Shown here piece after piece: positions 18,435-26,818 of a stretch of 64,000 nucleotides of DNA. The first letter of the stretch is position 1. Each line of letters starts with the position of its first letter. The stretch is from contig NZ_CP083952.1 of assembly GCF_006442545.2 (NCBI RefSeq), forward strand, positions 4,689,501 to 4,753,500, given 5' to 3'. The notes beneath the pieces were generated by a model that searched no databases, was not told the origin of the DNA, and saw only the letters and a list, made by a program, of their open reading frames with translations. The stretch comes from Mesorhizobium sp. B2-1-8 (lineage in GTDB: Bacteria; Pseudomonadota; Alphaproteobacteria; Rhizobiales; Rhizobiaceae). The position numbers and the translations under genes are program-made.

Positions 18435-18989
18435 ATGACCTTGCACGGCGATACATTGAAGAACGCGATCGGCCAGACGCGAGACAAATGGGGGTGGTTT
18501 GTCGGCCTGGGCGTGGTGCTGCTGGTCCTCGGCGGCATCGCCTTCGGCAATCTGTTCATCGCCACGGTGGCTTCCGTTTATGTCGTGGGGTGGCTGATGC
18601 TGGTGGCCGGCGTCATCGAGATCATGCATGCTTTCGGGGTCAAGACCTGGGGACGCTTCTTCTACTGGCTGCTCAGCGGACTGCTCTATGCGGTCGCAGG
18701 GTTCTTCGCTTTCGACAATCCGCTGCTGGCTTCGGCTGTGCTGACCTTCCTGCTGGCCGTCGCGCTCGTCGCTTCAGGTGCGCTGCGGGCTTGGGTCGGC
18801 TACAGCCACCGCCCGGAACGCGGCTGGGGCTGGATTGTCGCGGCGGGCGTCATCAGCGTGCTCGCGGGCCTGATCATCGCCATGGGCTGGCCGGTCAACA
18901 GCCTATGGGTGCTCGGACTGTTCCTGGCGATCGACCTGATCTTCCAAGGGTGGACCTTCATCGCCGTCGGTCTTGCGCTGAAGAAATAG
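18435..18989 (+). CDS. HdeD family integral membrane protein (DUF308)
   Basis: A 184-residue protein with six predicted membrane helices in three DUF308 pairs, for example WFVGLGVVLLVLGGIAFGNLF and VVGWLMLVAGVIEIMHAF. HdeD of E. coli contributes to acid resistance; in rhizobia the role is untested. ATG at 18435 with GGAGGTGGCGAC upstream is a good ribosome-binding site. A weak terminator follows the stop codon. Confidence 0.85.
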   Translation: MTLHGDTLKNAIGQTRDKWGWFVGLGVVLLVLGGIAFGNLFIATVASVYVVGWLMLVAGVIEIMHAFGVKTWGRFFYWLLSGLLYAVAGFFAFDNPLLASAVLTFLLAVALVASGALRAWVGYSHRPERGWGWIVAAGVISVLAGLIIAMGWPVNSLWVLGLFLAIDLIFQGWTFIAVGLALKK

Positions 18990-19009
18990 GGAACTCGTTT
19001 CCCCTTTTT
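18989..19009 (+). terminator. weak rho-independent terminator after hdeD-like gene
   Basis: Short stem GGGAA/TTCCC followed by CTTTTT. It sits between convergent hdeD-like and ribF. The stem is only 5 bp. Confidence 0.4.
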
Positions 19010-19020
19010 AGGGTCACGCT

Positions 19021-20001
19021 TCAGAACGCCACCGCCGCGTCCAGACTGGACAGCGGTTTGACGCCGCCAAGCAGCGCGCGTGCCTCGGCTTCATCGCGCT
19101 TCATCTGCACCACCAGTGCATCGAGCCCGTCGAACTTGATCTCGCTGCGCAGGAAGCCGAAGAACGAGACCGCGCAAGTCTCGCCATAGAGATCGCCGGA
19201 AAAATCGAAGATGAAGGTTTCCAGGAGCGGCGCGCCGTTGTCGTCGACGGTCGGGCGGCGGCCAAAACTGGCGACGCCGTCGTGCAGCGTGCCGTCGGCG
19301 CGCCGGAAGCGAACGGCGTAGATACCTTCCTTGAGCGTAGCTTCCGCCGGAAGCCTCATGTTGGCTGTGGGAAAGCCGAGCGTTCGCCCGAGCTGTTGGC
19401 CGCCGACGACCTCGCTTTCCACAGTGAAGCGATAGCCGAGCAGACCGGCTGCCTCTGCCACCTCGCCCTCGCAAAGCAAGGCACGGATGCGGCTCGACGA
19501 AATCACCTCGGCGCCTTCGTCGCGAAAGGCGTCGACGAGGGTGACACCGAAGCCATGGCGCTCGCCGGCAGCCATCAGATAGGCCGGCCCGCCCTGGCGG
19601 TCCTTGCCGAAATGGAAATCGAAGCCGGTCACGGCGTGGGTGACGCCCAGCGTCCTCTCCAGCACGTCGGTGACGAAGGCTTCCGCCGACAGCGAGGCAA
19701 AGCCGCGCGTGAAAGGTTGCTCGACGAGTGCGGCAAAGCCCAGCAGCGACAGGAGCCGCGCCTTCATCGGTGGTGGCGTCAGCACGAAAAGCGGCAGATC
19801 AGGCCTGAAAACCGTTCGCGGGTGCGGTTCGAAGGTCAGCACCAGGGCCGGCACGCCACGCTGCGTGGCCTCCGCCAATGCCCGTTCGAGCACGGCCTGG
19901 TGGCCACGGTGGACGCCGTCGAAATTGCCGATAGCCACGACGCCGGCTCGCAGATCGGCGGGCAACTGCGCGGTTGTCGTAAGATGCTGGAACGCGACCA
20001 T
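19021..20001 (-). CDS. ribF: bifunctional riboflavin kinase/FAD synthetase
   Basis: A 326-residue RibF that converts riboflavin to FMN and FMN to FAD. The N-terminal adenylyltransferase domain has IGNFDGVHRGHQAVL (HxGH) and FDFHFGKDRQGG; the C-terminal kinase domain has GRTLGFPTANMRLP and GIYAVRF. ATG at 20001 is preferred over GTG at 20007, which abuts the stop of the upstream HAD gene. It is tightly linked to that phosphatase gene, an arrangement I recall in many rhizobia. Confidence 0.95.
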   Translation of the reverse strand: MVAFQHLTTTAQLPADLRAGVVAIGNFDGVHRGHQAVLERALAEATQRGVPALVLTFEPHPRTVFRPDLPLFVLTPPPMKARLLSLLGFAALVEQPFTRGFASLSAEAFVTDVLERTLGVTHAVTGFDFHFGKDRQGGPAYLMAAGERHGFGVTLVDAFRDEGAEVISSSRIRALLCEGEVAEAAGLLGYRFTVESEVVGGQQLGRTLGFPTANMRLPAEATLKEGIYAVRFRRADGTLHDGVASFGRRPTVDDNGAPLLETFIFDFSGDLYGETCAVSFFGFLRSEIKFDGLDALVVQMKRDEAEARALLGGVKPLSSLDAAVAF

Positions 20002-20007
20002 TGCCAC

Positions 20008-20868
20008 CTACTGCAGTCTTGCGATGACGGCCACCGGACGATAGCCGTGCCGCTCCAGGAAGAGACCGAGCCTTGCCGGATCCGGCCGGGAGGGATCGCC
20101 ATAGTCGCGGGCATGAATACCGCCGGAGACATAGAGAACGTCGAAACCATTGTCGGCCGCGCCCTTGACGTCGGTAAACATGCCGTCGCCGATCGCCAGT
20201 ATTTGCGGACGCCCGACCGGCCGGCCGAGAATCTCGGCCACCTCCTTCATCGCGACCTCGTAAATCGGCGCATAGGGTTTTCCGGCGATCAGCGTGCGAC
20301 CGCCGAGCTGCGCGTAGTCGCGTGCGAGCGCACCGGCGCACCAGATGATCCGTTCGCCGCGTTCAACCATGATGTCGGGATTGGCGCAGATGAACGGCAG
20401 GTTCCTGGCACGCAACCGGCGCAGCAGTTCCGTATAGTCCTCGGGTTTTTCGACCTCGTCGTCGAACAACCCGGTGCACACGACGCCGGCGGCCTCGAAT
20501 TCCTCGACGAGTTCGACGTCGAGGCCATCATAAAGGGTCAAATCGCGGTCGGCGCCGATGTGGAAGACTTTGCGTGGGCCCTCCGCGATCAGATCGCGTG
20601 TCACGTCGCCCGAGGTCACCACGCGGTCGTAGGCTGATGGCGGGACGCCGATCACGCTCATCTGTGCCACGACGTCGGCGCTGCGGCGCGGCGAATTGGT
20701 GATCAGAACGACAGGAGTGCCGGCCGCCCTTGCCGCCGCCAGCGCGGCCGCGGCCGCGGGAAAATGCCATTCGCCATTGTGCACCACGCCCCAGACATCG
20801 CAGAGAATTGCCGAATAGGCTTTCGAGACGTCTTCGAGCGAGCCAACGATTTCAGGCGAATCCGCCAT
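20008..20868 (-). CDS. TIGR01459-type HAD-IIA hydrolase (NagD-like)
   Basis: A 286-residue HAD-superfamily phosphatase of subclass IIA. Motif I is ILCDVWGVVHNG (nucleophile Asp), motif II ITNSPRRS, the Lys motif IAGKPYAPIYE, and motif III/IV AIGDGMFTDVKGA. Cytoplasmic; the substrate is a small phosphometabolite, unknown. ATG 20868 (MADSPEIV) is chosen because the preceding 60 codons look non-coding. An 8-bp inverted repeat lies about 60 bp upstream. It is cotranscribed with ribF. Confidence 0.9.
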   Translation of the reverse strand: MADSPEIVGSLEDVSKAYSAILCDVWGVVHNGEWHFPAAAAALAAARAAGTPVVLITNSPRRSADVVAQMSVIGVPPSAYDRVVTSGDVTRDLIAEGPRKVFHIGADRDLTLYDGLDVELVEEFEAAGVVCTGLFDDEVEKPEDYTELLRRLRARNLPFICANPDIMVERGERIIWCAGALARDYAQLGGRTLIAGKPYAPIYEVAMKEVAEILGRPVGRPQILAIGDGMFTDVKGAADNGFDVLYVSGGIHARDYGDPSRPDPARLGLFLERHGYRPVAVIARLQ

Positions 20869-20922
20869 GCCGTTTCCTTCAGTATGATCGTTGCGGGTGC
20901 GGCGGCCGACGGTTCGCCGCAG

Positions 20923-20945
20923 CCGGTTCGAATTATCCGAACCGG
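20923..20945. promoter_or_regulatory. 8-bp inverted repeat upstream of the HAD gene
   Basis: CCGGTTCG, 7 bp, CGAACCGG. It lies in the divergent region between the HAD gene and the TadG-like gene and could be an operator or a leader hairpin. Confidence 0.35.
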
Positions 20946-21126
20946 TCCAAGCTGTCACCAGCTTTCGCCTTGATCGGCACGAATTGCGGCGCATGCCGCG
21001 GCTTTGATTGGTTAGCGGTTGGTGAAGCGCCGACCAAGCAATAGAGCGGTTTCCCAAACCCGTCCTTCAGCGTTTTGTGGAAAGCTGGCGCCGACCGAGA
21101 ATCCGTCGGCGGGGGCCGCTGCAAGC

Positions 21127-23112
21127 ATGTTTGAAATCTGGCGTCAGTTCCGCCGCGACAGGCGCGGCAACTATGCTCTCATGACGGTTGTGGCGATGGT
21201 TCCGCTGATGGGCGGCCTGGCGATCGCTGTCGACTTCACGGAAATGAACCGTGAAAAGCAGATGGTGATGAATGCGCTCGACGCCGCCAACTTCGCCACA
21301 GCCCGCCGGCTGACGGAAGGTGCGACCGACGACCAGTTGAGAGCCTATGCGCTCGATTTCTTCAACGCCAATTTGAACGATATCGATCCCGCGAGCGCGA
21401 CGCTCAACGTCACCTTGCCGAGCAACACCAGCGGCGGCGGCCTGCTGACGATGACCGCCCGGCTCAACTACAAACCCTATTTCTACCCCGCCTTCGCCCA
21501 ACTCGTCGGCAAATCGGCGACCGATGCGAACCAGAGGCTCAGCTTCGACGTCACCTCGCAAGTGCGGCTGAAGAACACGCTGGAAGTTGCCCTGGTGCTC
21601 GACAATTCCGGATCGATGACCACGCTCGGCACGGGTTCGGGGCAAAAGCGCATCGATCTTCTCAAAACCGCTTCCAAGCAGTTGGTCGACACGCTGGCCC
21701 AGCAGGCGGTCATGATCAAGCAGGTCGACAAGCCGGTGCAATTCGGCCTCGTGCCTTTTGCCGCCTCGGTCAATGTCGGCCCCGGGAATGGCAATGCGTC
21801 GTGGATGGACACAGAGGGGCTGTCGCCGGTGTCGAACGAGAATTTCGACTGGTCGACGCTGAATGCCGCCAACAAATACGCTCAGCAAACCAACGGTATC
21901 TGGTACAAGCGCGGCACCGGCTGGGGAACCGGGGAAGGCCAGATGCTGACCCGGTTTTCGCTCTACCGCGACATGCAGGTCGTCACCAATCACGAGCGTG
22001 TCGTCAACAGCAAGCGCGTGGTCTGCGACCAATACAATTCGAACAACACCTGCAAGAGCAGCCACAACGAATATGATTATATCGATTCCTACGGTCCGTT
22101 CGCCAGTTGGCAAGGCTGCGTCGAGGCCCGGCCCTATCCCTACAATGTCAACGACGCCGCGCCGTCCGGCGGCTCGGCCAACACCGGCATCGGCGTCGGC
22201 GATCCGGCAACGATGTTCGTGCCCATGTTCGCCCCCGACGAACCCGGCAATCATTGGAAGCTCACCCAGGACCCCGACGAAGCCCCGCCGGTAACTTATG
22301 GCGCCGTCAACAGCTGGTGGAACGACGATCCAGCGAGCAGCAGCGGCCAATCGCGGCTGCGCAACATGGCCAAGTATTTCCAGCCGCGGCCGATCGATGC
22401 GCCGGCGCTGCCGGCCGGCAACGGGCCGAATTACAGCTGCACCACCAACCCGATCACGCCGTTGACCGATGTCAGCGTCGCCGACGGGCTCACCTCGATC
22501 AAAGCGGCGATCGACCTGATGCAGCCGAATGGCGGCACCAACGTCCCCGAGGGCATGGCCTGGGGCTGGCGGGTGGTCTCGAGCGGAGAACCGTTCACGC
22601 AAGGGCGGCCGGAAACCGAAAGAGGCAACGACAAGGTGGTGATCGTGCTCACCGACGGCGCCAACACCTATTACACGCCTTCGTCGCTGGGCTACTCGGA
22701 TCCCGCCAACTCGAAATCGACCTATGCGTCCTACGGCTATCTCAACCCAGGATACAACGGCACCTCGGTTGGCCGCCTGTTCATGGGCACATCGAGCGCC
22801 ATCGGTCGGTTAGACTATTCGAACGGCAACTACACCAACGCGCTCAACGAGCAGATGGCCACGCTTTGCAACAACGCCAAGGCAGCCAACATCATGGTGA
22901 TGACGGTGGCGCTCGACCTGTCGACGACCAAGGCCAGCGACAAGCTGGCGATCGATGCGCTGAAATCCTGCTCGTCGGATTCGCGCTTCCGCAAGGATGC
23001 GACGGATCCGAGCAAACCGGCGAAGCTGTTCTGGAATGCGACCGGCGCCAGCCTGGCAAACGACTTCAAGGAAATCGGCAACGAACTGTCGAACCTGCGT
23101 GTGGTCGGCTAA
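21127..23112 (+). CDS. TadG-like pilus-assembly protein with von Willebrand factor A domain
   Basis: A 661-residue secreted or membrane-tethered protein. Residues about 1-40 are the TadE/TadG-type N-terminus (RDRRGNYALMTVVAMVPLMGGLAIAVDF) with one transmembrane helix. A vWA domain follows, with MIDAS residues Asp159-Ser161-Ser163 (LDNSGSM), a Thr in GGTNVPEGMAWGW and a late Asp near 510 (VIVLTDGANTYY). A long insertion of roughly 250 residues rich in Asn, Tyr and Cys splits the vWA core between the first and second metal motifs. ATG 21127 is the first codon that gives the conserved N-terminus. In Caulobacter-type Tad systems TadG is a cell-envelope anchor; here no other tad gene is adjacent. 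Confidence 0.85.
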   Translation: MFEIWRQFRRDRRGNYALMTVVAMVPLMGGLAIAVDFTEMNREKQMVMNALDAANFATARRLTEGATDDQLRAYALDFFNANLNDIDPASATLNVTLPSNTSGGGLLTMTARLNYKPYFYPAFAQLVGKSATDANQRLSFDVTSQVRLKNTLEVALVLDNSGSMTTLGTGSGQKRIDLLKTASKQLVDTLAQQAVMIKQVDKPVQFGLVPFAASVNVGPGNGNASWMDTEGLSPVSNENFDWSTLNAANKYAQQTNGIWYKRGTGWGTGEGQMLTRFSLYRDMQVVTNHERVVNSKRVVCDQYNSNNTCKSSHNEYDYIDSYGPFASWQGCVEARPYPYNVNDAAPSGGSANTGIGVGDPATMFVPMFAPDEPGNHWKLTQDPDEAPPVTYGAVNSWWNDDPASSSGQSRLRNMAKYFQPRPIDAPALPAGNGPNYSCTTNPITPLTDVSVADGLTSIKAAIDLMQPNGGTNVPEGMAWGWRVVSSGEPFTQGRPETERGNDKVVIVLTDGANTYYTPSSLGYSDPANSKSTYASYGYLNPGYNGTSVGRLFMGTSSAIGRLDYSNGNYTNALNEQMATLCNNAKAANIMVMTVALDLSTTKASDKLAIDALKSCSSDSRFRKDATDPSKPAKLFWNATGASLANDFKEIGNELSNLRVVG

Positions 23113-23237
23113 TCAAGAACCGCTCCTCTGGCGTAACGCCTAGGCGGCGCCAAGCTCTTGCAGCCACCTGTCGGGACAGGCACAGATCGGCCGCTCGCGA
23201 GATCGCGAATCCATCGCGAGATGCTGGGGAACGAACA

Positions 23238-23870
23238 ATGCCCGACACCGCCAACCATCTCGCCTTCGCGCTGGTCTGCCTCGGTATGGTGCTGACGCCC
23301 GGCCCCAACATGATCTACCTGATCTCGCGCTCGCTGTCGCAAGGGCCGAAGGCCGGACTGATCTCGCTTGGCGGCGTTGCGGTCGGCTTCCTGTTCTACG
23401 TGCTGTCGGCGGCGTTCGGCATAACCGCGCTGCTGCTCGCCGTGCCATTCGCCTACGACGTGTTGCGCTTTGCCGGCGTGCTCTATCTACTGTGGTTAGC
23501 CTGGCAGGCGGTGAAACCCGGCGGACGCTCGCCGTTCCAGGTGCGCGACCTGCCACAGGACCGGCCGCGCAAGCTGTTCGCCATGGGATTGATGACCAAT
23601 CTGCTCAATCCCAAGGTGGCCGTTCTCTATCTGTCGCTGCTGCCGCAGTTCATCAGCCCCGGCAAGGGCCATGTCCTGTCGCAGCTTCTGGTGCTGGGCG
23701 CGACGCAGATCTCGATCAGCCTCAGCGTCAATGCCATCATCGCACTGACGGCCGGCTCGATCGCAACCTTCCTCGCTGGGCGACCGCTATGGCTGGTGAT
23801 TCAGCGCTGGATGATGGGTACCGTGCTGACGGCGCTGGCGCTGAAGATGGCGACCGACGCGCAGCGCTGA
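23238..23870 (+). CDS. LysE/RhtB family amino-acid exporter
   Basis: A 210-residue inner-membrane exporter with about six helices. Family motifs MVLTPGPNMIYLISRSLSQG at the N-terminus and MGLMTNLLNPKVAVLYLSLLPQF in the middle are present. ATG 23238 is preceded by GGGGAACGAACA. The exported amino acid or homoserine-lactone-like substrate is not predictable. Convergent with the DUF2189 gene, 4 bp between stop codons. Confidence 0.9.
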   Translation: MPDTANHLAFALVCLGMVLTPGPNMIYLISRSLSQGPKAGLISLGGVAVGFLFYVLSAAFGITALLLAVPFAYDVLRFAGVLYLLWLAWQAVKPGGRSPFQVRDLPQDRPRKLFAMGLMTNLLNPKVAVLYLSLLPQFISPGKGHVLSQLLVLGATQISISLSVNAIIALTAGSIATFLAGRPLWLVIQRWMMGTVLTALALKMATDAQR

Positions 23871-23874
23871 TTCG

Positions 23875-24699
23875 TCACATCGGACGGCGCGGAGGCCGGA
23901 TTTGGGCCGGCTCGACCACCTTGCGGTAGAGATGCCAGGTCGCGTGGCCGAGGATCGGCATGACGACGGCCAGTCCTGCAAACAGCGGGATAGAGCCGAT
24001 CACCAGCAGCACCGCGACGATCAGACCCCAGAGCGCCATCTGCAGCGGATTTGTCATGACCGCGCGCGCCGAGGTCTCTATTGCGGAAACGGCGCCGACA
24101 TCACGATCAAGCAAAAGCGGGAAGGTAACGACCGTGGTCGCCAGCACGACCACCGCGAAGACCAAGCCTGCCGCGTTGCCGAGAAGGATCAGTGTCCAGC
24201 CCTTGCTGGTCGTCAGCACATCGCGCAGGAAGGCCCCGATCGAAGCCGGCGGCTCGCCGCCAAAAAGGCTGGTGTAGATTGACTGCGCCGTGAACAGCCA
24301 CAACAGGAACAGCGCGAACAGCATGATGCCGATGACTGCTATCGAGGGCAGCGCCGACGAGCGGCGCACATCGAGTGCGTGCCGCCAGTTGGTGTTCATG
24401 CCGAGCTCGCGCCGGCGGCTGATCTCATAGAGCCCGATCGCCGCGAAGGGGCCGACAAGGGCAAAGCCCGACATCAAGGGATAGACGAGCTGGATGGCGT
24501 TGGAGCCGGACGTCCATTGCGTCAGGATCAGGCCGACGATCGGATAAATCAGGCACAGGAACACGTAATGCGACGGCTTGGCCCAGAAGTCCTCTGCGCC
24601 AAGCCTGAGCGCGTCCCAGAGGTCTGGCGTGGAAATGCGGCGGACCGCGGGTTGCACATGCATTCCGTGCGCGTCCGCCATGACGTGAAAGCCGGCCAT
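23875..24699 (-). CDS. DUF2189 domain-containing integral membrane protein
   Basis: A 274-residue multi-pass membrane protein. It has the DUF2189 layout: a soluble N-terminus ending in RISTPDLWDALRLGAEDFWAKPSHYVF, about six helices, and FPLLLDRDVGAVSAIETSARAVMTNP before the last helices. It resembles cytochrome c oxidase subunit I-like membrane proteins only in hydrophobicity; function unknown. GGAGGTAGGTT precedes ATG 24699. An 11-bp imperfect hairpin lies just upstream in its leader. Confidence 0.82.
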   Translation of the reverse strand: MAGFHVMADAHGMHVQPAVRRISTPDLWDALRLGAEDFWAKPSHYVFLCLIYPIVGLILTQWTSGSNAIQLVYPLMSGFALVGPFAAIGLYEISRRRELGMNTNWRHALDVRRSSALPSIAVIGIMLFALFLLWLFTAQSIYTSLFGGEPPASIGAFLRDVLTTSKGWTLILLGNAAGLVFAVVVLATTVVTFPLLLDRDVGAVSAIETSARAVMTNPLQMALWGLIVAVLLVIGSIPLFAGLAVVMPILGHATWHLYRKVVEPAQIRPPRRPM

Positions 24700-24722
24700 A
24701 ACCTACCTCCGTTTTTCTCCGG

Positions 24723-24750
24723 GGGCGGTCACCGCCTAGGGTGGCCGCCC
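24723..24750 (-). promoter_or_regulatory. leader hairpin upstream of DUF2189 gene
   Basis: GGGCGGTCACC and GGTGGCCGCCC pair over 10 of 11 positions with a 6-nt loop, ending about 23 bp before the start codon and close to the Shine-Dalgarno. It may influence translation. Confidence 0.35.
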
Positions 24751-24948
24751 GTAGCTGCCACTTCAAGAACGCTGGCATCATAGCCGATCTTCCCGGGATT
24801 GTCGCCGCGTCTCATTATGCTTGCTGGGCGGCCTTCGTTTGGTCCACCACCGAGTTCACTTAGAATCTCTGCATTTTAGTTATTGCTTAAATTACTCGTA
24901 GAGACCCAGGGCTTATCACCTGAGCTTTATAAATCTTGGCGAGGGGCG

Positions 24949-26172
24949 ATGTTCGGATTGAAGGGCTTCTGGTCTTCGGAGCGCGGCAATTTTGCCATGG
25001 CGACTGCCGTCGCGATGCTGCCGATAATGGCTGTCGTCGCCGGCACCCTCGATCTGACGGGCACGAGCGACGACGCCGCGCAATTGCAGAACTCGCTGGA
25101 CGCGGCTGGGCTTGCCGTCGGCACCAAGTACCTGCCCAGCATGAGCGCGACCGATGTCCAGGGACTTGGTCTGACATTCTTTGCAGCCAATATGAGCGTC
25201 GCCGACCAACAGGAATATTCAGACAGCGTCTCCGCTTTTTCGGCCACCGCCAGCGGCGACTCGAGTGCCTATTACATCTCGCTTTCGTCAGGCATCAACC
25301 GTCCGAGCTTCATCAATGGCGCGGCCCCCTGGCCAGCTCGCCGGTCGGCGACGGTCAAGATGCACCCGGGTTCACAGGCCTGCGTGCTGGCGCTCGATCC
25401 GCATGCGTCGGCCGCGGTAAGCCTGCAAGGCTCGACCGATGTCGCCATGAGCAACTGCGTGATCGCGGCAAACTCGGACGCGTCCGATGCCGTCAGCAGA
25501 GGCGGTTCCGCGCTGGTTTCGGCGGGCTGCGTCTCGACCGTCGGCGGCACTTCCGGGCTTTCACCGCCCAATGCCAATCTCACCTGCGGCGCGCCGCTCG
25601 TACATCAATATGCGTCCTTCGACCCCCTAGCGGACATCGTCCCTCCCCCTTACACGTTCTGCATGCAGGTGCCGAACGGAAAAACCTACACGCTATCGCC
25701 CGGCACCTATTGCGACAAGACATTGTCGGGAAACATCACTCTCAACCCGGGCGTCTACATCTTGCGCGGCGTCACCTTGAAGCCGGGAGGTAACGGCAGC
25801 CTGAGCGGCCAGGGCGTGACCATATTCCTCGTGGAGGGGGCACAGATCTATATAAATGCCAATGAAAAGGTGAACCTTTCCCCCCCAACCAGCGGGCCTT
25901 ACGCCGGCATCACCATCTACCAGAGCCGCGGGAACACATCGGCCTTGACACTAAATGGCGGCGCAAATTCCGTGATCAGCGGATTCGTCTATGCGCCTGA
26001 CGCGGCCGTTTCGTTCGCCGGCAACTCGGATATGAGTGGTCAGGGCGACTGCCTGAGGCTTGTTGGCTTGACCGTGCAGATGACAGGCAACTCATCCATC
26101 AAGACCGACTGCACGGCCGTATTCGGAAATCGCGATATGTACGCCAGCCGCCTCGTCACGCTTGTGAAATAA
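24949..26172 (+). CDS. TadG-like protein with Gly/Cys-rich beta-helix-like region
   Basis: A 407-residue protein. The N-terminus (SERGNFAMATAVAMLPIMAVVAGTLDLTGTSDD) is the TadE/TadG-type signal anchor. The rest is rich in Gly, Ser, Asn and beta-branched residues with short turns such as LSPGTYC, LNPGVYILRGVTLKPGG and LTLNGGANSVISGF, suggesting a right-handed beta-helix. Eight or so Cys residues could form disulfides in the periplasm. The last 90 residues resemble the end of the protein at 44860-46815. ATG 24949 with GAGGGGC upstream. No secretion ATPase or pilin gene is adjacent. Confidence 0.75.
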   Translation: MFGLKGFWSSERGNFAMATAVAMLPIMAVVAGTLDLTGTSDDAAQLQNSLDAAGLAVGTKYLPSMSATDVQGLGLTFFAANMSVADQQEYSDSVSAFSATASGDSSAYYISLSSGINRPSFINGAAPWPARRSATVKMHPGSQACVLALDPHASAAVSLQGSTDVAMSNCVIAANSDASDAVSRGGSALVSAGCVSTVGGTSGLSPPNANLTCGAPLVHQYASFDPLADIVPPPYTFCMQVPNGKTYTLSPGTYCDKTLSGNITLNPGVYILRGVTLKPGGNGSLSGQGVTIFLVEGAQIYINANEKVNLSPPTSGPYAGITIYQSRGNTSALTLNGGANSVISGFVYAPDAAVSFAGNSDMSGQGDCLRLVGLTVQMTGNSSIKTDCTAVFGNRDMYASRLVTLVK

Positions 26173-26251
26173 GCGGAAAACCGCCATTCGACTTTCAGAT
26201 TTTCATCACCCTGCCCGGCAAAAGCCATGATCGCGACTATCTCAGGCCGGC

Positions 26252-26767
26252 ATGACCACTTCGAGAATCGATTGCGACCGGATCGCGAACTTGAACAGGC
26301 GCACATGGCTCAAGGCGGCTGGCCTCGCGGCCTTGCTCGGGCTTGCCGCCTGCGGCACCGTCTCGGTGCCGACCGGGCAAGGCGGCGGGGTTTCTTCCTC
26401 GGCAACCGGCACGCTGGCGGGCCTGCGCACCTCGGCTGGGCTCGGTCCATTGGTCGCCGATACACAGTTGGAGCAAGCGGCACTCCAGCAGGCCGGCTAT
26501 ATGGCGCAGCGTGAAAACATGAGCCACACGACCGGCTGGGGCAAGGATTTCGCCTCGCGGATGAAGGACAATGGCGTACACGGTGCCGCGGCCGAGAACA
26601 TCGCGGCCGGCCGCTTCGACCAACAGAAGCTGTTCGACATCTGGATGCATTCGCAGGGACACCGGCGCAACATACTCGATCCGGACTTCAGCCGCTTCGG
26701 GCTTGCCTATGTCCGTGACGGCCGCGATCCCAACCTGCGCTACTGGTCGCTGGTTCTCGGCAGGTAG
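26252..26767 (+). CDS. CAP-domain lipoprotein (SCP/PR1-like)
   Basis: A 171-residue protein with a lipoprotein signal (LAALLGLAAC, Cys near residue 34) preceded by a basic segment. The CAP domain follows: LRTSAGLGPLVADTQLEQAALQQAGYMAQRENMSH, GVHGAAAENIAAG and IWMHSQGHRRNILDPDFSRFGLAYV. The cavity residues His (NMSH), Glu (AAEN) and His (SQGH) are conserved. Bacterial CAP proteins are implicated in envelope, sporulation or adhesion functions; here it is unassigned. ATG 26252. Confidence 0.88.
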   Translation: MTTSRIDCDRIANLNRRTWLKAAGLAALLGLAACGTVSVPTGQGGGVSSSATGTLAGLRTSAGLGPLVADTQLEQAALQQAGYMAQRENMSHTTGWGKDFASRMKDNGVHGAAAENIAAGRFDQQKLFDIWMHSQGHRRNILDPDFSRFGLAYVRDGRDPNLRYWSLVLGR

Positions 26768-26818
26768 CGGAGATATCGCCGGCAGGCAGCGGACATCCCC
26801 TGACGAGCAGCCGCTACA

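Noticed and set aside
24949..26172. Considered a full Tad pilus locus with the LysE and DUF2189 genes
   Set aside because: No TadA/B/C, RcpA/C or pilin gene in the window, and LysE and DUF2189 are unrelated transport and membrane proteins.
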